Shown here: positions 1-9,624 of the stretch, one piece after another
Position numbering within the stretch: the first letter of the stretch is position 1
Layout: each line of letters begins with the position of its first letter
Source of the DNA: Candidatus Deianiraea vastatrix
Lineage (GTDB): Bacteria > Pseudomonadota > Alphaproteobacteria > Rickettsiales > Deianiraeaceae
NCBI RefSeq assembly: GCF_007993655.1
Contig: NZ_CP029077.1
Location: 924,744-988,743, forward strand
Reading direction: 5' to 3'
DNA: 64,000 bases
The notes under the pieces: model-generated
Seen by the model: only the letters and a program-made list of their open reading frames with translations
The model's database searches: none
What the model was told of the DNA's origin: nothing
Translations under genes and position numbers: made by a program

Positions 1-1
1 A

Positions 2-538
2 AAACCACAAGAATTCTATAAAACTAATAACCTTCGCCGTAAAACAGGTAGCCCATTCCTTGCTAAAGGTGAATATCTCTTCATAGAAGGCTATGTCACA
101 GACCTTCTAAATAATCCAATCGAAAACGCTAGAATATACATCTGGCAAACTAATATCTTTGGCTACTATAACCATCTTCTTAAAAATACCGAAGATGATA
201 CAAAATACGATATAGACTTCCCAGGTAGCGGTACATTTGTAACAGATAACCTCGGCCACTATGAATTCACTACAATAGCCCCCGGCTACTACGGTACCCG
301 TGCACCACATATACACTTCCTCATAAAACATGACCTCTTTTACGAAGACTTTGAAACTCAAATGTTCCTCCCAGGCCACCCCCGTAACCTTCAAGATGAA
401 ATATTTACCTCCATCTCCCCTCTTTCCCGTACCCTTGTCTCCCCTAAAATAACCCTCATAAATAAAAATAACCCCGGCGATGGTAAATATGCACTCTTTA
501 ATATTAGAATAGACTGGATCCATCCTAATAAATCATAA
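2..538 (+). CDS. Intradiol ring-cleavage dioxygenase, 3' part
   Basis: The reading frame is already open at the window edge and stops with TAA at 536-538, so the N-terminus is missing. The protein matches the core of the protocatechuate 3,4-dioxygenase/intradiol family. It has an IWQ-x-N strand followed by GYYNH, which carries the first tyrosinate ligand position, then PGYYGTRAPHIHF, which carries the second Tyr, the conserved Arg and the two His of the Fe(III) site (HIH at nt 308-316). Enzymes of this family open catechol-type rings between the two hydroxyls using O2. The substrate cannot be told from this fragment. The next gene starts 2 nt downstream, so the two are probably co-transcribed. 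Family assignment is strong; the exact enzyme is open. Confidence 0.85.
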   Translation, partial: KPQEFYKTNNLRRKTGSPFLAKGEYLFIEGYVTDLLNNPIENARIYIWQTNIFGYYNHLLKNTEDDTKYDIDFPGSGTFVTDNLGHYEFTTIAPGYYGTRAPHIHFLIKHDLFYEDFETQMFLPGHPRNLQDEIFTSISPLSRTLVSPKITLINKNNPGDGKYALFNIRIDWIHPNKS

Positions 539-540
539 AT

Positions 541-1473
541 ATGCTACTGCCTCAAATAATAAAATCCATAACCTCAATCACCCCTAATAAATCACTAAAT
601 ATCATAAAACTTCCCATCCTTGTAACTCTAATTGCAATAATACACACCAATAACTCCCTCGCAGCAGCTTGGCTTGTCGGTAAAAATAAACAACAACTCA
701 TCATCCAAAACTGGAATACCCGCTCTAATATCTACGGTAATAGATACGGCGGTAATGATATATCCGCACATATAAAAGCATCATCCCTTTCACTATTTCT
801 TGAACACGGCCTCACAAATAGAATATCAATAGGTATAACGTCCTTTGGCGGTATTAAACAAATATACGATGAATCAGCCCAAAACCCTAATGACCAAAAA
901 ACAGCAATAGACTTCACAGAACTCTTCACTAAAATTAATATCCTTAAAACAGATTATGTCGCCCTCTCAACCCAAGCAACCCTTGCAATACCAGGTAATC
1001 ATAATATGTATAACCCTCAAAATACTAAACCAAATAATGCCTTCGAAACTCGAATAATGCTCGGCCTTGGCGGCGGTAACGGCGGACTGCTCTCAGGTAT
1101 CATAGGCGGCGATGGCTCCTTCATTAACCTTGAAGTCGCATATCGTAAAAATCAAAAATACCTCAATTATAATGAAATACGCTCAGAAATAGACCTTGGC
1201 TATAAAATTAATGATGATACCCTTAAAATGCTTCTAATACAATACTTTAGAATAAATAAAATCTATAAAGACTTTAATAATCCACTCATAACCCCACAAC
1301 AAAACGGCATACAATATAACGATATAAATCAAATCCTTGTATCAACCCTCTTTGACGCAGGCTCCAATATCCTCGTCCAATTCGGTCTTTTCTACGAAAT
1401 ATCATCAAAATATATCGGCCATAGTAAAGAAGGTAATAAAGCACAAGGAATAATCCTTGGTATGTGGTTTTAA
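541..1473 (+). CDS. Putative outer-membrane beta-barrel protein
   Basis: 310 residues, not assigned to a named family. A hydrophobic stretch at about residues 24-42 ending in SLAAA looks like a signal peptide with a cleavage site near residue 43. The body is rich in short alternating polar/hydrophobic strands and Gly, for example LFLEHGLTNRISIG and IMLGLGGGNGG. The chain ends in Phe (GIILGMWF), the usual C-terminal signature of outer-membrane barrels handled by BamA. It starts 2 nt after the dioxygenase stop codon, so a role in uptake for that pathway is possible but only inferred. Low G on the coding strand matches the surrounding plus-strand genes. Confidence 0.6.
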   Translation: MLLPQIIKSITSITPNKSLNIIKLPILVTLIAIIHTNNSLAAAWLVGKNKQQLIIQNWNTRSNIYGNRYGGNDISAHIKASSLSLFLEHGLTNRISIGITSFGGIKQIYDESAQNPNDQKTAIDFTELFTKINILKTDYVALSTQATLAIPGNHNMYNPQNTKPNNAFETRIMLGLGGGNGGLLSGIIGGDGSFINLEVAYRKNQKYLNYNEIRSEIDLGYKINDDTLKMLLIQYFRINKIYKDFNNPLITPQQNGIQYNDINQILVSTLFDAGSNILVQFGLFYEISSKYIGHSKEGNKAQGIILGMWF

Positions 1474-1496
1474 TCACTAGTAATCAAACCTTAAAC

Positions 1497-2219
1497 TCAA
1501 CCCCTTGCACTACGAAATGCTCTGCATACAATAAACGATGCCTCTATTAATCCAATCATAATACATGCTAAAATAATCTGGCTCATTACATCAGGTGGCG
1601 TGAAAATCGCCCCAATAATAAAAGCAATAACAATAATGTGCCTTCTGTACCTACACATAACATCTACATCAACTAAACCGCTTGCGTGTAAAAAAAATAT
1701 TATAAGCGGCGCCTGAAATGCAATCCCAAATCCAAGCATAATCGATAGCGTTAAATCAATGTAATCAACAATCTTCGGCTCAAGCGTTGCAGCAATAATA
1801 GATGTGCTTGAGTGCTTTATAAAAAAATCAATCGCAGATGGAATAATAAAATAATATGCAACTAATGCCCCAATAAAAAATAGCATAACACTAGAAATAA
1901 TCGCATACTTTGCCATTACCCTCTCTCTCTTCTTCAGCCCAATTGCGCAAAATCCATATATCTGCTGCAACCCAAATGGAATGCTTGCAAAAATGCTGCA
2001 CGAAAAACATATCCCAATACGCAATAAAAACCCCTCGGTCAGCCCAGTGTAAATCATCGAAATATCGCTTACCTTATCGCTAAAAGGCTTGGTTAAAATA
2101 CACAGCAGGCTTTCGTAATTGCAATACGCAATACCAAAGCATACTAAAAAAAAACACAATATCCTTAAAATTACCCTTTTTAATGCAATAAAATGTTCAA
2201 GAAAATCACTATACTTCAT
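1497..2219 (-). CDS. tatC: Sec-independent (Tat) translocase subunit TatC
   Basis: 240 residues with six hydrophobic segments. TatC is the inner-membrane receptor for twin-arginine signal peptides. Family marks visible: TEGF at 61-64, the KKRER cytoplasmic loop with Glu99 (equivalent to E. coli Glu103), the FGIAFQ helix at 164-169 and FTPPD at 206-210. Two oddities: the N-terminal motif usually written HLIELR is HFIALK here, so the Glu that helps bind the signal peptide is Ala12; and Gln169 sits where E. coli has Glu170. The start overlaps the ilvE stop by 3 nt (ATGA), so it is the second gene of a two-gene operon. tatA/tatB are not in the window. Confidence 0.92.
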   Translation of the reverse strand: MKYSDFLEHFIALKRVILRILCFFLVCFGIAYCNYESLLCILTKPFSDKVSDISMIYTGLTEGFLLRIGICFSCSIFASIPFGLQQIYGFCAIGLKKRERVMAKYAIISSVMLFFIGALVAYYFIIPSAIDFFIKHSSTSIIAATLEPKIVDYIDLTLSIMLGFGIAFQAPLIIFFLHASGLVDVDVMCRYRRHIIVIAFIIGAIFTPPDVMSQIILACIMIGLIEASFIVCRAFRSARG

Positions 2220-3076
2220 CTATTTACCATCTTTAAATACTCATCTCTTATCCTCATTGTAACATCCCTTTTGCTATAATTGAAACTGTCAAAAATCTCA
2301 CCAATTGGCATAATCTCAACAGCAGTTCCAGTCGTAAACGCCTCACTAAAACTGCCTAACTCCTGCGGCATAATGTGCCTTTCAATTACCCGATACCCAA
2401 GCCCCCTTGCAATATCCATTACAGTCTGACGTGTAATTCCATTTAAAAAACAATCCGCAATAGGCGTGTGTATCTCATCACCCTTAATGAAAAATACATT
2501 GCACGACGCACACTCTGCAATATACCCCCTCCAATCAAGCATTAATACATCGTCATAACCCTCATTCTTGCACTTGTTTTGCATAATACTGCCAACAAAA
2601 TACAACCCAGAAGCCTTTGCCTGCGTCTGGGTGCTTCTTGGATCCGGCCTTACATATTTCGTTGCAGATAATTTCAAACCCTCGCTAAGCTTTTCAGGTC
2701 CAAAATAACTTGGCCAACTCCACGCTAAAATCGCTACATTTACAGAATTCGCATATGACTTTATCCCAAGATTTTCATCCCCACGCCATGCAAACGGCCT
2801 AACATACCCGTCCCTTAACCCATTTGCATCAAGTACGCTATATGCAGCCTTTGATAACTCCTCCTTGCTGTAACCAACAGGAACATCAATTAACACGCCG
2901 GAATTTATCAATCTCGCACTGTGCTCATCGCATTTAAAAATCTTCCCATTATACGCCCTACAGCCCTCAAAAATCGCCGTTCCATAATGCACAGCATGCG
3001 TAAAAACACTAAGCGATACCTCACTTGCACGCACAAGCTTCCCATTAAACCAAATAATTGAATTAGTGTCAAACAT
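2216..3076 (-). CDS. ilvE: Branched-chain amino acid aminotransferase
   Basis: Fold-type IV PLP aminotransferase that interconverts Leu/Ile/Val with their 2-oxo acids using glutamate/2-oxoglutarate. The sequence shows HAVHYGTAIFEG near the N-terminus, a YVRP motif, the PLP-binding lysine in QAKASGLYF, the GITRQTV segment and the TGTAVEI substrate loop. The frame is open back to an ATG at 3103, but the ATG at 3076 (MFDTNSIIWFNGK) gives the usual family N-terminus, so I use it (287 aa). The stop overlaps the tatC start, which makes ilvE the first gene of the pair. Only this gene of branched-chain metabolism is in the window. Confidence 0.93.
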   Translation of the reverse strand: MFDTNSIIWFNGKLVRASEVSLSVFTHAVHYGTAIFEGCRAYNGKIFKCDEHSARLINSGVLIDVPVGYSKEELSKAAYSVLDANGLRDGYVRPFAWRGDENLGIKSYANSVNVAILAWSWPSYFGPEKLSEGLKLSATKYVRPDPRSTQTQAKASGLYFVGSIMQNKCKNEGYDDVLMLDWRGYIAECASCNVFFIKGDEIHTPIADCFLNGITRQTVMDIARGLGYRVIERHIMPQELGSFSEAFTTGTAVEIMPIGEIFDSFNYSKRDVTMRIRDEYLKMVNR

Positions 3077-3287
3077 TTTTATATCAAATCTTAAAACACT
3101 CAAAAAATACTTTATTTATTGTCAAGCTTTTTCTTCCTTTTTCCTAAAACTAAAAAATATCCACGAAATTATACATCACACCCCCTATATCTTCAATGCC
3201 TACCTCATCAATCCTTCATATAGCTTAACTGTCTTTAAACATATAAGATAAACTTTAAATTCACACTTTGTAACCAAAAAATCTACT

Positions 3288-4957
<1,670 letters not shown>

Positions 4958-5171
4958 GTTTTTTCTTTGTTTAAAAAATCAAAATCATCAACTATAATAA
5001 TCAATTTCTATATAAAATCATTGCCAACCTAAATGCACCCCCATATACTCAAAAAATAACCAAAATACCCCCATAAATACTACACTTTCCCATCTTATCT
5101 TGCAAACAAGCCCTCGAAAAAATGCCTACAACCCCTTTAATCAATCCACTTGTTTATGATAACAGCCACTC

Positions 5172-5566
5172 TGAAGATTATCCGCTAACGCAAAGTAATT
5201 TTCGCCTAAAACCCACTCTTTCTGTTGCAAGGAGAAGTGGGAACCGCCTTGAAGATTATCCGATGACACTTAGGATTTTCGCCTATATCCCACTCTTTCT
5301 CATTCCATGGAGAGTGGAAACTGCCTTGAAGATTATCCGATGACACTTAGGATTTTCGCCTATATCCCACTCTTTCTCATTCCATGGAGAGTGGAAACTG
5401 CCTTGAAGATTATCCGATGACACTTAGGATTTTCGCCTATATCCCACTTTTTCTCATTCCATGGAGAGTGGAAACTGCCTTGAAGATTATCAGGTGATGC
5501 TTAGGATTTTCGCCTAAAACCCACTCTTTCTGTTGCAAGGAGAAGTGGCAAACCCCTGAAGATTAT
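5172..5566. repeat. Tandem array of five 76-78 bp hairpin units
   Basis: Each unit begins TGAAGATTAT; starts are at 5172, 5250, 5327, 5404 and 5481, with a final partial unit at 5557. Each unit carries an inverted repeat of the form CCACTCT...AGAGTGG around a 14-nt loop. The three inner units are almost identical (loop CTCATTCCATGG). The two outer units share a different version (loop containing CTGTTGCAAGG), with changes on both sides of the stem. The array abuts the 3' end of the tmRNA coding piece and lies downstream of it. There are no unique spacers, so it is not a CRISPR array. Function unknown. Confidence 0.9.
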
Positions 5567-5987
5567 GGTGATTCACACCGCGCCATCTGACAAGGCACAA
5601 TGCTTGTCACAACGGCCGTCTTAAGCCTTATGACTTAAGCAAAAGCGTAGCTTACGCGTGGAGCGAAGCTTGATGCGATGTTATTTCTAACAGACGCAAA
5701 CGCAGTTGCAATAGTCGCAGCAAAAGCGGCAACAGCAGCAATTAGTTTTTTGCCATTTACATAGCTTTGATAATTTTTACCGCAAGCGGTGGGAATCTCA
5801 TCAACCCAGCAAGGCTTAATCCCTTTTCTCTCCCTGTCGAAGCTAATTCACCCCCATCAAGAAAGCTGAAAATGACCTATGCAACAAAACCAAATTCAGC
5901 CCTCGTGGTGGAGGTGTAGGGTTCTGCCCCCTAGTCCAAAAAGAATACTCAAAACCACGCACTATATTGCCATAGCGATCTCTCGCA
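5567..5987 (-). ncRNA. ssrA: Two-piece (circularly permuted) tmRNA
   Basis: tmRNA rescues stalled ribosomes and tags the peptide for proteolysis. On the minus strand the acceptor piece comes first, roughly 5987-5906, ending CACCTCCACCA at 5916-5906. A spacer of 50 nt follows, then the coding piece starts GGGGGTGAATTAGCTTCGAC at 5855. The two ends form a seven-pair acceptor stem, GGGGGTG with CACCTCC, including the G3-U pair that alanyl-tRNA synthetase recognises. A T-stem TAGGG/CCCTA sits before the acceptor. The tag frame is Ala-rich and ends VSYAFA-TAA (stop 5635-5637); the resume codon is uncertain, probably the GCT after AACTAATT. The 3' limit is placed at the small GGTG/CACC hairpin 5567-5579. 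Acceptor-piece upstream end is approximate. Confidence 0.88.
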
Positions 5988-6028
5988 ATAACCACACTAC
6001 AAATAAAAAAATAATTTGCAAGCACTTC

Positions 6029-6056
6029 TTGACTTTTATTTTTTTCCTCATATACT
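6029..6056 (+). promoter_or_regulatory. Promoter for the 6247 coiled-coil gene
   Basis: TTGACT (6029-6034), a 16-nt spacer and TATACT (6051-6056) make a good sigma-70-type promoter pointing at the gene starting at 6247. The predicted leader is about 185 nt and contains the triplicated 24-bp unit. Confidence 0.6.
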
Positions 6057-6070
6057 CCCTTTGTATCTTT

Positions 6071-6140
6071 ATTTAAAAGCTTTTATGAAAACTTATTTAA
6101 AAGCTTTTATGAAAACTTATTTAAAAGCTTTTATGAAAAC
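6071..6140. repeat. Three tandem copies of a 24-bp unit
   Basis: The unit ATTTAAAAGCTTTTATGAAA plus ACTT starts at 6071, 6095 and 6119; the third copy lacks its last two bases. Each contains the palindrome AAAAGCTTTT. The array lies in the presumed 5' leader of the gene at 6247. Confidence 0.9.
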
Positions 6141-6246
6141 CATCAGACCTTCCACAACATTATGAGCCTTCAAATCTTCATCTGCCTTCCAACCAAAACG
6201 CAAGCTCATTAACTCAACTCAGCTTCAGCAAAATAATATTGAAAAA

Positions 6247-7779
6247 ATGGAAAATGAATTTGACAAAATGAAACTAACTGATACACAAGGTCTAACTCTA
6301 ACTGCCATATATAATACTCACTTTTATATTCTCACACTTTCAGTAATGCTACGCAGACTGCAAGAGGAATCTTCTAAAACAGAAGATGTAAAAGAACTTG
6401 AAAAAATAAATGCTCTTGTTGTAAAAATCATTACACCAATGAATTTGTTAATAAAAGAAGAAGAAAAGAGAAAAGGTGGAGAAGAAGTAAAACAAGAAGT
6501 AACAATAGAAGAAGTAAAAGAAAAAGTGAATAAACAAGAACTAACAAAAGATGAGGCAATTTTATTACTTGAGGATGCAAAATTGGAATTAATTCAAGAC
6601 ATTTATGAAAATGCTAAATACGATAATAGCCCTGATGAAAAACAAAATGAAATTAATAAAATTGATCACGCAATCCAAGAAATCGATAAGCTTCCAGACC
6701 TTCATGAACAAAAATCGCAATTACTTCAACAAAAAATAGAAATAAATGATAAACTATCACAGTTAATAAAACCACGCAATCAACTATCGTCGCAAGAAGA
6801 TAAGAATGAAATTGGAAACATAAATTCTACAATTCGCAACTATAATCTCAAAATTGACGAAATAAACGATGCAATCAATAGAATTGATATATTGAACGCA
6901 AAACAAGGCATTGTCGATGCACAAAATAGCATACGACAACAAAATGCTAAAATGATTACATTAAAAATACAACAGAGCAACGCAGACCTTCCAACAAATA
7001 CAACTGCGTATAATACAGGCAGAAATGAAACACGCCTAAAAAGAGAAAAAACCCAAGCAGAAATATTCAAAACTACATCATCAGATGAGCTTCTTGAGCA
7101 GTTCTCATCAAGACAGCCAATAGAAACTCGCGTGCAAATGCTTGACATTAAAGAAGATGTCACAAAAGCAGCACACATTGCTACAACTCAGCAAAGAATA
7201 CAAAATCAAACATTCTTGCAAATTGCCAAACAAAATGACAGTCAAGCCCATCAAAATAGTATATCGCATAATACAATCGTCAACATTCCACAAAAACAAA
7301 CATTCAGATTTAACAAAAAGGAACAAGGTAATGCTAATCAAACTAAAGTATATAACGCATTGGAAAACACAAGAAATGAACAAAGCACAATCAATCAAAA
7401 ACAAGAAATTATTGTACGAAAAACTTGTAAAACTCTTCTTAACTCACTAAAAGATCAGCAAGATGAAATAGCAAAAGAAACTAACAAGGTTTATGCTATA
7501 GTTGATGGCAAGGTAAACCCAATAACAAATACATTCAGATATAACCAAGCAAATCAAGGTCGCATTCAAGATACCACTGAATATCAAGAATCTTTAGACA
7601 AAAGAAATGCATATACCAGAAAGCAATATGATTTAGAGAAACTTAAAAAAACAAACCAACTTGATGAAGTAAATAATCGAGTACTAATCTCAAATTTTCC
7701 AAGCAGTGGCAGTGGCAGTCGAATTAATCAATCATCGCTCAACTACACTAAAAGTAACTTCGGCGGCGGACGTGATTAA
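6247..7779 (+). CDS. Coiled-coil protein of unknown function
   Basis: 510 residues, no family recognised. No signal peptide or convincing membrane segment is visible. The sequence is dominated by Glu/Lys/Gln/Asn heptad-like stretches, such as KELEKINALVVKI, EEVKEKVNKQEL and KIEINDKLSQLI at about 50-220. A Gln/Asn/Thr-rich middle follows, and the end is Gly/Ser-rich (SGSGSRI ... FGGGRD). Base use is A-rich and lacks the strong G shortage of neighbouring plus-strand genes, a trait shared with the coiled-coil genes at 22600 and 28621. A secreted effector or scaffold are both possible; neither is shown. Confidence 0.75.
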   Translation: MENEFDKMKLTDTQGLTLTAIYNTHFYILTLSVMLRRLQEESSKTEDVKELEKINALVVKIITPMNLLIKEEEKRKGGEEVKQEVTIEEVKEKVNKQELTKDEAILLLEDAKLELIQDIYENAKYDNSPDEKQNEINKIDHAIQEIDKLPDLHEQKSQLLQQKIEINDKLSQLIKPRNQLSSQEDKNEIGNINSTIRNYNLKIDEINDAINRIDILNAKQGIVDAQNSIRQQNAKMITLKIQQSNADLPTNTTAYNTGRNETRLKREKTQAEIFKTTSSDELLEQFSSRQPIETRVQMLDIKEDVTKAAHIATTQQRIQNQTFLQIAKQNDSQAHQNSISHNTIVNIPQKQTFRFNKKEQGNANQTKVYNALENTRNEQSTINQKQEIIVRKTCKTLLNSLKDQQDEIAKETNKVYAIVDGKVNPITNTFRYNQANQGRIQDTTEYQESLDKRNAYTRKQYDLEKLKKTNQLDEVNNRVLISNFPSSGSGSRINQSSLNYTKSNFGGGRD

Positions 7780-7798
7780 AACAACTAAAACCCAAAAC

Positions 7799-7822
7799 GA
7801 TGCACGCTAAAATGTGCATCGC
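7799..7822 (-). terminator. Terminator after the ferredoxin-NADP reductase gene
   Basis: A perfect 8-bp stem, CGATGCAC/GTGCATCG, with an 8-nt loop. Read on the minus strand it is followed by TTTTGGGTTTT, which suits rho-independent termination of the gene ending at 7933. On the plus strand there is no T-run. Confidence 0.6.
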
Positions 7823-7932
7823 CCCTTGACCTATCAATGCAATCCAATGCTAATTTCAAATACTGCCTGCAATAAACACAACTCGCTTGGTTTGCACTAT
7901 ATGCCAATTTAAAATCATGCAGCAAATACTGC

Positions 7933-8940
7933 CTACATCTTCTTCGATGTCGAATGCTCAAAATGCAATGGCTTGTCTGGAAATACATCCGCGTATGCAG
8001 CGTGAACAGCAATTGCAGCCTCTGAAAATCCACATAAAATAAGCTTTAACTTACCCGCGTATGAACACATGTCCCCAACAGCATATACACCCTTTCTTGA
8101 TGTTGACATCCTTGATGGATCAACAGAAATAACCTTCTTTTCAATTGCTAAATCCCACTTTGCAATGTCTCCAATATCCGTCTTTAATCCAAAAAATGGT
8201 AATAAATAGTCAGCATTAATAACTCTCTTTCCCTCATCGTTAATGCCTTCAATCTCAACCCCAGATAAAACGCCATTATTTTCAACAATCCCGCTTAATT
8301 GATATGGTGTAAAAATGCCAATCTTTCCACTATTTCCAAGCTCTAAAAGCTGCTTTTCACTCTCTGGCATTGCACGAAAATCTCCACGCCTGTGCACAAT
8401 AGATACACTTTTTGCAATCGCTGCCAAACTTATCGCCCAGTCCACAGCAGAATCTCCACCCCCTGCAATTACAACATCCTTGCCCTCAAATCTTGACATC
8501 TTGTCTATAAAATACAATATACTGTCGCCCTCAAATTTCTCAATGCCGCTAAGGGGAGGTCTGTTTGGTCCAAAAAACCCTGAACCACCAGCAATTATAA
8601 CAGCTTTTGCCCATACACTAGACTCAAGCCCATCCTTGTGAGCTACCCTCACTTTAAAACCACCATCTTCCTCAATTAAATCCGTCGCCTTGGAATCTAA
8701 AATAAACTTTGGCGAAAAAACCTCAGCCTGCTTTAATAATCCATCAATTAACCCCTGCCCTGTAATGCTTTTGTGCGATGGAATATCGTAAATCGGCTTT
8801 TCAGGATACAGCGCACTACACTGCCCACCAGCAAACGATAACGCATCAATAATTACACACTTCATCCCAAGCATCCCCGCCTGAAATGCACTGAAAATCC
8901 CAACTGGCCCCGCACCAATAATACAAATATCCGTTTTCAT
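7933..8940 (-). CDS. Ferredoxin/flavodoxin-NADP+ reductase, thioredoxin-reductase-like
   Basis: 335-residue flavoprotein. GAGPVG at residues 9-14 is the FAD dinucleotide-binding loop. AGGQCSALYP and YDIPS follow, a second GGGDSA near residue 157 binds NADP, and YAVGDMC near the C-terminus closes the FAD site. The CxxC redox pair of true thioredoxin reductases is missing, which fits the TrxR-like ferredoxin-NADP reductases (YumC type) known in Rickettsia and Bacillus. I start at the ATG at 8940 (MKTDICIIGAGP) rather than 8952 because it places the FAD loop at the normal distance. A TTGACT box lies at 8989-8994. Confidence 0.88.
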   Translation of the reverse strand: MKTDICIIGAGPVGIFSAFQAGMLGMKCVIIDALSFAGGQCSALYPEKPIYDIPSHKSITGQGLIDGLLKQAEVFSPKFILDSKATDLIEEDGGFKVRVAHKDGLESSVWAKAVIIAGGSGFFGPNRPPLSGIEKFEGDSILYFIDKMSRFEGKDVVIAGGGDSAVDWAISLAAIAKSVSIVHRRGDFRAMPESEKQLLELGNSGKIGIFTPYQLSGIVENNGVLSGVEIEGINDEGKRVINADYLLPFFGLKTDIGDIAKWDLAIEKKVISVDPSRMSTSRKGVYAVGDMCSYAGKLKLILCGFSEAAIAVHAAYADVFPDKPLHFEHSTSKKM

Positions 8941-9018
8941 AAATAATAACAAATTCTAAAAAAACTTCTTGCAATATTAAAATATGAAAGTCAAATAAAA
9001 ATAACATATTTTACAACT

Positions 9019-9621
9019 TTGAATGGTAAAGCTATAATAATACACTGCAAAAAACTAAATGAAAACGACGCTTTTGTAAAACTTCTTTCAAGCGACGGCC
9101 AAATAATTCGTGGATTTTGTAAATCCGCACTCTCTCGTAAAAACTCCCAAATATGCCAAATATCAAACCTTGTTGACTTTGCTTGGCAAGGCCGTGAAAA
9201 CTCCCTTGGCCTTCTTAAAATCCAAAATATAAAATCCTACTCAAGCCTAATACTTCACTCAAAAATAGCAACCCTTTCAACCCTTTCAATAATCGAAATC
9301 CTAAACTCCCTAATCGATGAAAACCACACATATAAACACCTTTATACCCACCTTCTTGACTTCCTTTCAATAGCAATACAGCATAACCAAAACGATATAT
9401 GCTTTGAATACATCAAACTGGAACTTGCCTTCCTCGTTACAACCGGCTATCATACAATCTCTCAAATTAAACAAGAAAATACATCCAATATCAACCTTCT
9501 AAGTCGCATATTCTCTAAATACAATAAGCCTTTTCCCTCATCTAGAAATATTCTTGAAAATATTATTGTAAAAACTCTTGAAAATAATAACCTTAATGCT
9601 ACCATCACCTCAATTGATTGA
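9019..9621 (+). CDS. recO: DNA repair protein RecO
   Basis: 200 residues. RecO works with RecF and RecR to load RecA on SSB-coated gaps. The N-terminal OB-fold pattern is recognisable: KAIIIHCKKLNENDAFVKLLSSDGQ read in parts, then RGFCKSALSRKNS and the conserved aromatic strand. An all-helical C-terminal part follows. The protein is at the short end of the family (usually about 230-250) and has no zinc cysteine cluster. The start is a TTG at 9019; no ATG in frame precedes the conserved N-terminus. The next gene follows after 3 nt. Confidence 0.75.
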   Translation: MNGKAIIIHCKKLNENDAFVKLLSSDGQIIRGFCKSALSRKNSQICQISNLVDFAWQGRENSLGLLKIQNIKSYSSLILHSKIATLSTLSIIEILNSLIDENHTYKHLYTHLLDFLSIAIQHNQNDICFEYIKLELAFLVTTGYHTISQIKQENTSNINLLSRIFSKYNKPFPSSRNILENIIVKTLENNNLNATITSID

Positions 9622-9624
9622 TCT

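Noticed and set aside
3066-3251. 61-codon plus-strand frame between ilvE and the repeat
   Set aside because: Low-complexity AT-rich frame overlapping the ilvE start, with no supporting signal.
5122-5343. 73-codon frame over the tandem repeats
   Set aside because: It is an artefact of the repeat sequence; no family match and no start signal.
5172-5566. Possible CRISPR array
   Set aside because: Units of 76-78 bp follow each other directly, with no unique spacers between repeats.
5843-6076. 60-65 codon frames on both strands overlapping the tmRNA
   Set aside because: They run through the acceptor end and promoter of the tmRNA gene, which explains the sequence better.
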